This document shows, one piece after another, positions 25,501 through 36,596 of a DNA stretch of 36,596 nt. Numbering within the stretch: the first letter of the stretch is position 1; every line of letters begins with the position of its first letter. The DNA comes from Priapulus caudatus. Its lineage: Eukaryota; Priapulida; Priapulimorpha; Priapulimorphida; Priapulidae. The DNA lies in the NCBI RefSeq assembly GCF_000485595.1, contig NW_014577828.1, positions 22,988 to 59,583 on the forward strand. Direction: 5' to 3'. The notes under the pieces are model-generated. The model was not told where the DNA came from, did no database searches, and saw nothing but the letters and a program-made list of their open reading frames with translations. Position numbers and translations under genes: made by a program.

Positions 25501-28500
25501 TCCATTGCACTGAGTCTCTCTTGAGGCTCCTGTGGCTCGCACCGAGTCGGGAGAAGAGTCATCGAGTCTCTCCCTTTCACTTAGCTTTTATAAGACTTTC
25601 CTCAGACTCTCCTTGTTTCTTTTGTGCCTCCCTCGTGAATACATGGTATATATATTAATATAATATATCGAATAGTCTGTCCTAAGTATCTCCATTGTAC
25701 TCAAGATTCATTATGTAGTTAGAATCCTACAAGTCGTAACATTTACGTCTGATTTTGGTTTGTGATGCGGCGTTACTATGGCGTTACTGTGCAGATGCTT
25801 TTGTCTTATTCGTACTAGTTAAAAGCAACCATTAGTGCCATCTATTGAAAGCAAGTACTTACTATCGTGAACAGCAGCTCGTGTGCGTAATGCCACTGGA
25901 GTCGTGAAGTGGCTTGAGACGCGGTTAAAAGAGGAAGGCGTTGCATCGACAAGGTTGTTCGTTCTTCTCGCTAATCTTCTCTGTCGCTTTCAGCTCCACA
26001 GCATCAAGGCGTCTGCTTACTACGTTCGGGGATTGCAGTCCTTCTTCCAGGCTCGCTACAACGAGGCAAAGTGAGTCGGCGCATCGCGATCATGTCACTC
26101 GGGTTACGTGGACGGCAGGGAAAAAATAATTTATTTTTCGGGGGCTACTTTTCAAGCTCGCGTGCATGAAATAGCACTCTAAAATTTGGTTTGCATTGAA
26201 CTCTATGCAAATTTACGCGGGCAGGCTTCTTTTTGCCATTTCGCGGGCTCTTTTTGGCATTTCGGGGCTAAATCGCCCCGAGCCCCCGTGTATTTTTTTC
26301 ACTGGTGGACAGCCGCGGGGGGTCGCGAGTCTGCTTGAGCACTGTTGAGTCGTGCTTGCGTTTGCTCAGCGGCGCATTCGTCGTCCGATAACGTCGGAAT
26401 ACTTGCTTTGCAAACGCGTGGTCATTACAGAGAAAGTCGGGTCGATTCCACCCTCATGCTTGCGGTCGTCGCGTATGTATGGACCAAGTGGTCGTGCAAC
26501 TGTTGCGACACGCGCTTGAAATTAAGTAGATTTTTAATTAATTTTTAAATTTAATTAATTTTTTTCGGTCTAATTAGAATTTTAAGTTTATTGAAATTAT
26601 TAATGAATAATTAATTAATTAATAATTAATAATTTGATATTATTTAATTTCTTCGCCGAATTAGCTAGCATCGACATTTTCGAGAGACACGAGGGCGCGC
26701 GTGTGTCGTACCTTCGCTTCTCCTTGCCCGGACCCCGCACGAACGACCAGTCTACAGCGATCTTCTGTCCGAGCATGTCGGTACCGTTGAGCCCGTCCAT
26801 GGCTGCCTGCGCCTCCTTGTACGTCTCATACTCCACCAGCACGTATCCCTGAAACACGCACGACCACCGCGTGAATTCAATGCCCGCCCGCTCTCGCCCA
26901 GTCACCGCGGCGGCAGATGGGAATAACCGAGTCGGTGGGCGAAACCGAGGCGAAGGCCCGTTGTCAGAGACAAAATTAGTCTTAACATTAGTCTTCACAT
27001 TTAACTTTTCCTCATAGACTGTTGACAGAAACATGGTAACGTTACGAGTTTCTATTACGCAGTGTATGGAGGTCCGGTCTACGAGGAAACGTTAATGTTA
27101 AGACTAATGATAAGGCTAATTTTATTTCCTGAGAACAGACTCCAGCCGCGCGGCGGGTGGTCGGGAACGTGAGTCACGTTTAACACTCTCGTAGCGAAGC
27201 GGCGGCTTATCGCGAATCTACGCTCGGCGCAATGAAGAGAATTGCGCTGCGGTGTATGCAGCTCGCATGTCTAATTCCCCTTCGGCTCCCACAGAATGTG
27301 CGACAAATGTGTCACACATGTTATACGCCCTAACCCTAACACAGACGCTAACCCTAACCCTAACATACGCTAACCCTAACATGAACCCTTACTGACATAT
27401 TGCATAGTCATTGAATAATTTATCAAATAGAAATTAATAAAATAACCGACAAGTCGGCCTTCTCGGACGCTGAGCGACGTCAAGGTCACCTTCAGGAATC
27501 CGGTTCGTCTGTCCAAGTTCATGTGAAGGTTCTTGATTTCTCCGAACTCTGCGAATTTGTCGATGACGTCGTCTTCCTGGGCTTCCTCGTGGACGTTGGT
27601 GACGAACAATATCCAACCTTCCACGGCTGCAAAGACAAAAAAGACGACGAAAGCCCGCCGAGCAAACGCAAGCACGACTCAACAGCGCTCAAGCAAGACT
27701 CGCGACCCCCCGGCCCGTCCACCAGTGAAAAAAATACACGGGGGCTCGGGGCGATTTAGCTCCCGAAATGCCAAAAAGAGCCCCGGAAATGGCAAAAAGA
27801 GCCCCCGTAAATTTGCATAGAGTTCAATGCAAACCAAATTTTAGAGTGCTATTTTCATGCACGCGAGCTTGAAAAGTAGCCCCCGAAAAATAAATAATTT
27901 TTTCCCTGCCGTCCACGTAACCCGAGTGACATGATCGCGATCGCCTACTCACTTTGCCTCGTTGTAGCGAGCCTGGAAGAAGGACTGCAATCCCCGAACG
28001 TAGTAAGCAGATGCCTTGATGCTGTGGGAGCTGAAAGCGACAGAGAAGATTAGCGAGAAGAACGAACAACCTTGTTGATGCCAACGCCTTCCCTTTTAAC
28101 CTGTCTCAAGCCACTTCACGACTCCAGTGGCATTACGCACACGAGCTGCTGTTCACGATAGTGAGTACTTGCTTTCAATAGATGGCACTAATGGTTGCTT
28201 TTAACTAGTACGAATAAGACAAAAGCATCTGCACAGTAACGCCATAGTAACGCGCATCACAAACCCAAAATCAGACGTAAAGTTACGACTTGTAGGATTC
28301 TAACTACATAATAAATCTTGAGTACAATGGAGATACTTAGGACAGACTATTCGATATATATATATATATACCATGTATTCACGAGAGAGGCACAAAAGAA
28401 ACCAAGGAGAGTCTGAGGAAGTCTTATAAAAGCTAAGTGAAATCGGGAGAGACTCGATGACTCTTCTCCCGACTCGGTGCAATGGAGCCTCAGGAGCCTC

Positions 28501-31500
28501 AAGAGAGACTCAGTGCAATGGAGACACATGTATGAGTACTTCAAGAGACCCAAGAGCCTCTGAGAGAAGACTCGAAACTCGGTTCAAAGCGTCGAGCAGA
28601 TAAATGAAGTCGTACTCACTTGGCGACTATGCGTTCGGGGTCGATGCGTTCCAGCAGGCCCATGAGGTCGGCCTCGCGATTCGTGCGCAGGTAGACAATG
28701 GCCAGGTTCAGGTTGATGAACGTCCACAGTTCGTTCTCCGTCGACAACTACGACAATGGAAAAACCAAATTATTTTTTCATGCGAAACATTAGTGAAAGT
28801 GACGAGACAAAATTTATGAGCATTTGTGCCGTACGCGAAGTCACAATAAAAATTATGGGAATTGTATTCACTGCAAGACTAGCATATTTGCCCGAGAGTA
28901 AAAAATTCTTACGAGGTAAAAGACCAAAGAATTTCAGGATTGTGATAAGCCGAATGACTTGTGACAATCCAAAAATTAGGGTCCAGCCAAATACAATAAC
29001 ACAGGTTATAACATATACACATTTAGAACAAGCTTTATCGGTTTTACGGACAAAATTGAAACTAGTTATGTATCTACATCATCATCAGCTATTATTTTCG
29101 GCGAGACCCGATCGGAAATCCGCGAAAAAAAGAAGAAGCGAGAACAACGACGATCTACGATCGCTCACCCGCAGCGCAGTGTTGAACTGCGTCTCCGCTG
29201 CCTCCATGCAGTTCATCGACATCGCATAGAGACCCAGCAGCGTGTGGACCTGCGGCCGGTGAGTCGACATCAGGTTCGGATGCTGGTGACATAGCTGGCA
29301 AGCCTGCACAATCTGCGAGCATATATGTACCGTACGTGAATTCAAGATGGAAATTCTGGTAAAGGTATTCGCTAGCAGATTCGCCCGACGACGTTTTACT
29401 AGGTGAAAGACCAATGAATTTTAGGATTGCACGCAATCCGCGAACGAGAAGAAGAGTGCGAGACAGTAGTAAGACGGCATTGGCTACTCGCGCTAAGACA
29501 AACATTCGGAAACAACGTCCACGACCCGCCTACGAATGTGGGCATCTTATTTATGATTTAGCATAAAATTATGGAGGTAGTAGGTGATAGCATAGTTGTA
29601 GAGTATAATTGCATGTGAAAGTAACGACATTAAATTAGGTTATATTTTAAGAGGTTAAATTTAGGTTATATTATACATAAAAGATAAATCTGTGGGAGGA
29701 TGGAAGGACTTTACTCCCTTTATAGTAAAAAATCTTCTCACGGAAGCTATAGTATTTGCCACATACTAACGATCAGTGATCGATGGAGAACACTCCATTC
29801 ATACTTTACCTCTTGTACAGCCATTGTTTTATTTCCCATCACCAGACGACACATGATGATGTGTTCCAGAAGCATCAGTTGGAATGTGGAGAGGATCGGA
29901 TGGGAGTCGACCACTGCGACGTAAAAAAGAATGCTTAACTGGCAGATTTTCTTGCATACCATAATTTATATGCCTCTATTTTATTAAATATATTTTTTAA
30001 TTTTATTTCAATTTCTTTTACTGACATGCTTCTAATGATTGCCACGATGATTCTCCTAATTTCATCCTTTAGTAATGTATTATTATCGATTTAATCATTA
30101 GTCTTCTAAACGATGCTGTCAGTATTTTGAGATGTTTTTTTTTAGATCCGATGTTTGTTACATCCTACAGACATAACATACACAGCTTTTACATGTAATA
30201 TCAAAATTATATTTTGCTATGTATCATTTATCGCAAACATATTATTCACATGTATTAACTATGCGTCAAAGACCTGACTAGGTTACGTATCAGATGGCCC
30301 CTGTGCACCTGAGATTGCTCAACATTACCACTCTAGGCAGCATCTGAGGAACGCCGGCCATGCCACAAGCGTACCGGCGCCCCCTATATGCAACTCATCA
30401 CCTACGCAATGCCTCAGTCAAGTCCATCCGCAATTATTTTGTTCCGCCATTGGAAATTATGTTCGCAGTTATGTTATTTTAATTTTGTGGCGTAGGTCGT
30501 TGAATGCACTTACTTTTAAGCTTGGCAATCTGCATCAGGGCCTTATCTGTGTACTTCTGTGCTTTGTCCATGTAGCCAGCTTGCATCGAATGCATCACAG
30601 TCACCTAAATAGAGCCACGCAACACCTATAGTCGACTGGAGATGCGAAACGGCGCAACTAAACTCTGCTAGTAATAACCGCACGTAAATTAAACCATCGT
30701 TAGCGATCAGTCACACCAAAAACTGCCATTATGTATAATACTCTATCAGTATAACAACTTTTCTCAAATTCACAGCGAGAAAATTTATACGTCACTCACT
30801 TCACAAACCCGACGATGCGACGTACCGAATTTGACAAACCGAAAAAAGACTGGAACGTTGACCGACGATACCTCACGACGAGTCACCGGATTTCTTTCTC
30901 TCTGTCGAAAACCTGCACCACAACACGAAGAACATAGACTAGCGGACCGACGGCAGCACCAGCGTCGGGCAACGATGCACGTGAAGACACACGTACGTGA
31001 CGACACTTACCAGATAGACGAGCACACACATGTGCTCCTTCGGCAGCCAGTGAAACATCTCGACGGGGTTGCTAGGCAATGGATCGTCGTCCGTGTGAAG
31101 CGAGGTAATGCTGAGGATGCTCTGCTGCAGCTGCTTCAAGCACGGCTTCACGCTCTTTACCTGTGGTGGGGCGCAGACTGAAGAATCAGGTAAAGGCAGT
31201 GGCGCCATCTACCAGGGCTAATATTAAATTAATTTTAGTCATGTGGGCCTGCAATCTCCTGCACCAGACCGTTTACTTACACACTCGTGTGTGTGCGTGC
31301 GTGTGCAAGTGTGTGTCTGTGTGTGTGTGCATGTATACATGCATATGTGCGTCCGTATGCACGTGTGTATGTACATTTATTTTTATATAAATGGATACCT
31401 GTGTATAAAACACACTTTTGACTAATTTCCCTTGACTGACAATATATATACAAGTTTGGATGTAGTTGGAGTAAGGTGGGAATCTCAGTGACTCACCTGG

Positions 31501-33410
31501 CCAACCATGAGATATTGGCACACCTGCAGTACCAGGTAGAACACTCGCAGTGACTCCTTCTGAGTCGGCGGTCCATTCCACTGGTCAATCAACTGACCAG
31601 ACACGGTCAGCACTTGCACCACCTCGGCCAGCTTGTGATCAATTATCATTACCTGTGGAGAATCACCGATCGTACACAAGCTGTGCAACTATAATATAAC
31701 AACTAAACTCAACTTTCCGCCCAATCAACATGTAAACAATACAATGTGGTTGTGAAAATGCTAAATCTTGTAAGTCTCAAACATTTAAGCTTCTTCTATG
31801 AAATGTGAATTTGATTGCAACAATGATATCGATTGAACATTGATGTGAGGATATGTGTGAGGTTCATGTGTGAGAATAAAGAAATTCTATAATGCCTTTA
31901 ATATTTACGTGATCATCATGCAATTTACAAAAAAATACAAGTCTACAACATGTGACTTACGAATAAATTTACTCAGAAATTTGCATTAAAAACCTGCATA
32001 AATTAAAGGCACGTATGGTTTACCATTGCGCGACTGAGCATGAACAGTATTCTGGTATAAATTGCTCCAGCTACGTGTGCAAAGTCTACCCCAACTCCAA
32101 GCAGTCCACAAGCAGAGATATAGTCTTTCTCTGCTGCATGAAGTTGCTGAAACATAAACAATAAATCACTACATAAACAACCCAATATAACCACATAAAC
32201 TAAAATAACATTTATTGGCATTTATACACAGGTTTTTGTCATGCTATTTCTTCGGCCCGTTCAACTGATGTGAGGCAGTGCGCATGAGTCTAGTACTTAC
32301 AGCAAGTTGAAAAAGCAGACGGCAGTGCCAATACGCAGACTGTGATTGTTGAGAGATCTCTACAGCTTTACGGAGCACACCCTTAGAAAAGTTCTCCATG
32401 TTCTGAAAATTGTGAATTTCATACTATAGGTATATTATCAATATCATGCTAGGCACACATGTAAAATGTTTCTTACATTCTAATATGTTTACCCGGAAAT
32501 CACACAAACATACACGCATCCAAAATGTACGAATAGTTAATATATTCACCTGTAGCTGATAGATCTCAGCTAAAATACTTGCCACTTCAAATTTAACATC
32601 ATCGAATGACGCCATCTGTTCATTTTGTTAAGAATGCATACTGACTGTGATTGCTAAGCATCTTACCATAAAGAATGTTATGCACAATGATGTTATTAAT
32701 AATTTTATAACTTTAATGATGTTGACTAAATATTAACGTGCATTTGGATGGTTTTGGACATAGACCACAACCAGTTTCTGTTTGTTAACTGCAAAAACCA
32801 TCACTTTCATACCGTATACACTTAATCAATCATATTTTTACACCAAATTACCACTACAAAACAGTCGAATCAAAAGGATACGGGTTGTGAAAGATGCCAC
32901 TGTAAAAGACAAAAAGAAGATTTCAGACACGTGTTTAAATTGATAAACTAACTAGCGAAACACTGAATATTTGACTCCGCGAACACGATTTGTTATTTGA
33001 ACTATATTTGTTCACCTGCACATTCACGACATTGTTCGAATAGTAGTACTACTACTAGTAATATTAGAGCGTTAAGAACTGCACGATGTACAACTAATAA
33101 CACTATTGCCTAGTGTAGCAGATATTTGGCGTCTGGTCAAACATGAAGAGATGCGTACTGCTTTCTCCAGGTGATTTCTGGCGAGATCTATGTTTTTCGT
33201 GTGGTGAAACAGTAGACTTCCTAGTTGCAAATGAGTTCGAGCTTCTATCCGTGAATGTGGCGTAAGAGTAAGTATCCCCTGCAAACATTGGATGCATAGT
33301 CTATAGTTCGGTGGACTGGACGTTCTAAAATGTTCCGCAAGCCCGAGTAGAGCTAAATAACAAGCATCTCCTTGTCCTTGTTGTTGTGGAACAGGAAAAC
33401 TCGACGCCAT
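17688..33410 (-). CDS. MAU2: MAU2/SCC4 cohesin loader subunit, 14 exons
   Basis: MAU2 binds NIPBL (SCC2) to load cohesin on chromatin in the nucleus; it is an all-helical TPR-like protein. Exons (minus): 33159-33410, 32550-32615, 32301-32402, 32024-32146, 31497-31652, 31011-31160, 30514-30604, 29810-29913, 29169-29312, 28620-28747, 27953-28030, 18736-18847, 18131-18221, 17688-17827. All have GT..AG borders and matching phase, giving ~578 residues (human ~613). Recognisable family blocks: [167 protein letters not shown] and LPAHNLI near the end. Start at 33410 (MASSFP) fits the family; an in-frame ATG at 33476 would add 22 residues. Exon 1's donor is the least certain: the junction drops ~9 residues found in human. 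Intron 11 (~9.1 kb) holds the inverted copy, RBM8A exons and the N gap. Confidence 0.93.
17878..18105. repeat. tandem duplication in MAU2 intron 13
   Basis: A ~110-base unit, from GCCACGC(A/G)TTTGTAC through CTCTATGCGGTGC(A/T)GATACACTGCAGCTA to GTAGATCTAACA, occurs at 17878-17975 and 17993-18100. The second copy has gained a C13 run. Both copies lie between the last two MAU2 exons. Confidence 0.85.
18956..19690. repeat. 730-bp CT-rich microsatellite in MAU2 intron 11
   Basis: An almost pure pyrimidine (CT)n tract with scattered CTCC, CTCG, TTCTC and CATCTC interruptions, about 110 bases upstream (in MAU2 sense) of exon 12. On the MAU2 strand it is a purine (GA)n tract. Long open frames (SLSLSL, RERERE) over it are artefacts. 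Confidence 0.97.
19691..21174. other. MAU2 intron 11, left part; repeat fragments only
   Basis: No exon is recognised. Contains CTAAGT/TAACTTAA short repeats (20150-20245), a 7-bp stem hairpin ATGCGTC/GACGCAT (20881-20899), and two TGACCTTTGACC arrays (20939-20958 and 21106-21124) that look like part of a dispersed repeat. Ends at the N gap. Confidence 0.6.
20939..20958. repeat. TGACCTTTGACCTGATGACC direct-repeat array
   Basis: Two TGACC(T) half-sites spaced by one base (DR1) plus a third. A similar array, TGACCTTTGACCTTTGACG, lies at 21106-21124. Sequence-wise this is a nuclear-receptor DR1 site, but the repeated context suggests a dispersed repeat rather than a dedicated enhancer. Confidence 0.6.
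21175..21199. other. assembly gap (25 N)
   Basis: 25 consecutive Ns, a typical fixed-size scaffolding or unknown-length gap. The inverted MAU2 arm begins on the very next base. Confidence 1.
21200..26385 (+). pseudogene. inverted, frameshifted partial copy of MAU2 (exons 2-11 and introns)
   Basis: Reads on the plus strand as the reverse complement of 27643-32851 over ~5.2 kb, introns included. Equivalents of MAU2 exons 2 (21438-21504), 3 (21654-21756), 4 (~21911-22033), 5 (~22410-22565), 6 (~22892-23047), 7, 8, 9, 10 (~25279-25406) and 11 (~25994-26071) can be placed. Many carry single-base insertions or deletions that break the frame: an extra C after CTGATTGACC in exon 5, about five indels in exon 10, and several indels plus a C-to-G change in exon 3. 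Exon 1 and the last three exons are absent. As written it cannot encode MAU2. It is either a decayed or unpolished duplicate, an alternative haplotype placed in inverse, or an assembly artefact; its start at the gap edge favours the last two. Confidence 0.9.
26515..26650. repeat. AT-rich low-complexity tract in the loop
   Basis: TTAATTAATT-type near-palindromic sequence immediately left of the RBM8A exon. No RBM8A terminal exon (the expected Arg/Ser-rich tail) can be seen in it. Confidence 0.8.
26712..27626 (-). CDS. RBM8A: RBM8A/Y14 exon-junction protein, two internal exons only (partial)
   Basis: Y14 pairs with MAGOH in the exon junction complex that marks spliced mRNA. Two exons on the minus strand: 27490-27626 ([20 protein letters not shown] ... 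LDRRTGFLK) and 26712-26848 ([20 protein letters not shown] ... [14 protein letters not shown]). Together they make a complete RRM with RNP2 (ILFVTN) and RNP1 (GYVLVEYE). Borders are canonical (TTTGCAG acceptor, AAG|GTGACC donor, TTTCAG acceptor, AAG|GTACGA donor) and phases agree (2-base start, 0, 2). The N-terminal exon and the Arg/Ser-rich C-terminal exon expected for the family are not found on either side. The first exon starts only 17 bases inside the loop from the right-arm edge. It is either a gene fragment trapped by rearrangement or part of a real gene split by misassembly. It shows no frame damage. Confidence 0.9.
27328..27380. repeat. interstitial telomere-like CCCTAA repeats
   Basis: Three short (CCCTAA)2-3 clusters separated by CAGACGCTAA/CATACGCTAA, inside the intron between the two RBM8A exons. 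Confidence 0.85.
28351..28372. repeat. (TA)n microsatellite in MAU2 intron 10
   Basis: About ten TA units; shorter and different in the mirrored arm (25650-25672), showing length divergence between arms. Confidence 0.85.
31270..31390. repeat. GT-rich microsatellite in MAU2 intron 5
   Basis: GTGTGTGCGTGCG-type tract. The reverse complement is present in the left arm at about 22680-22770. Confidence 0.85.
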
Positions 33411-33652
33411 CTTCGTCTTCTTGTTACCTCGACGTGAAGATGTGTTGTGACTTTCAAAGATAAAAGTCAGAAGCAAGAATACTGAAGTCTTTGAAAAATA
33501 ATTTAATTACACAATTGCATCGATAATAATTTATATTTTATTAGACATCAAGCACGTCAATGAAATGGCTCGTAATTATCTTATATAAACAACGTAACAA
33601 TAGGTATGTAAATAATAAGTTCTGTTATTTCCGATAGGGGCGCTGTTACGAA
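33411..33652. promoter_or_regulatory. bidirectional MAU2/CDK7 intergenic promoter region
   Basis: Only 242 bp separate the MAU2 start codon (minus) from the CDK7 start codon (plus), so both 5' UTRs and core promoters must fit here unless upstream exons exist elsewhere. The region is AT-rich. It has an ATCGATAAT motif near 33520 resembling the DRE core and a TATATAAAC near 33580; no CpG enrichment is seen. Shared control of the two housekeeping genes is an inference from spacing. Confidence 0.6.

Positions 33653-36596
<2,944 letters not shown>

Larger units (their letters stand above)
21200..32851. repeat. large inverted repeat: two 5.2-kb arms, 1.26-kb loop
   Basis: The left arm 21200-26385 and right arm 27643-32851 are reverse complements with scattered substitutions and many 1-2 base indels; the loop is 26386-27642. 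Alignment is continuous through exons, introns and simple repeats (for example the CA/GT tract at 22690-22770 and 31270-31385). The right arm encodes intact MAU2 exons; the left arm does not. The loop contains unique DNA and two RBM8A exons. Confidence 0.93.

Overview
The window is nuclear DNA from an invertebrate-like metazoan. Genes are split by many short-to-medium GT-AG introns, intergenic DNA is AT-rich and full of microsatellites and small transposon remnants, and all recognised genes are conserved animal nuclear housekeeping factors. The species cannot be named from this sequence. The abundant hAT-type MITEs and interstitial TTAGGG repeats suggest, but do not prove, a marine invertebrate.

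Layout. 1-2645: non-coding, with a CpG-rich patch and the 3' flank of the first gene. 2646-4650 (-): the large coding exon of a GATAD2/p66 NuRD subunit, with intact conserved domains but several apparent frameshifts. 4651-17687: gene-poor DNA with hairpins, a 0.77-kb fold-back element, GA, 34-bp and CCA satellites, a nested MITE cluster carrying TTAGGG arrays, and a promoter-like patch near 14.3-14.6 kb. 17688-33410 (-): MAU2 (cohesin loader subunit, SCC4), reconstructed here as 14 exons and about 578 residues. 33653-36501 and onward (+): the first seven exons of CDK7, divergent from MAU2, with only 242 bp between the start codons.

The most remarkable structure is inside MAU2 intron 11. Starting immediately after a 25-base N gap, 21200-26385 is an inverted, indel-riddled copy of MAU2 introns and exons 2-11. 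It mirrors 27643-32851. The roughly 1.26-kb loop between the arms holds two intact internal exons of RBM8A/Y14 (exon junction complex) without the gene's ends. Exon 11 (right of the structure) and exon 12 (left of it) join in perfect codon phase, so MAU2 itself is probably one gene. The inverted arm may be an assembly or haplotype artefact or a real inverted duplication; the sequence alone cannot decide.

The four genes act at different steps of nuclear gene expression: NuRD repression (GATAD2), cohesin loading (MAU2), Pol II CTD/CDK phosphorylation (CDK7) and mRNA surveillance (RBM8A). The MAU2-then-GATAD2 order on the same strand matches the human 19p13.11 neighbourhood as I know it, which suggests old microsynteny.
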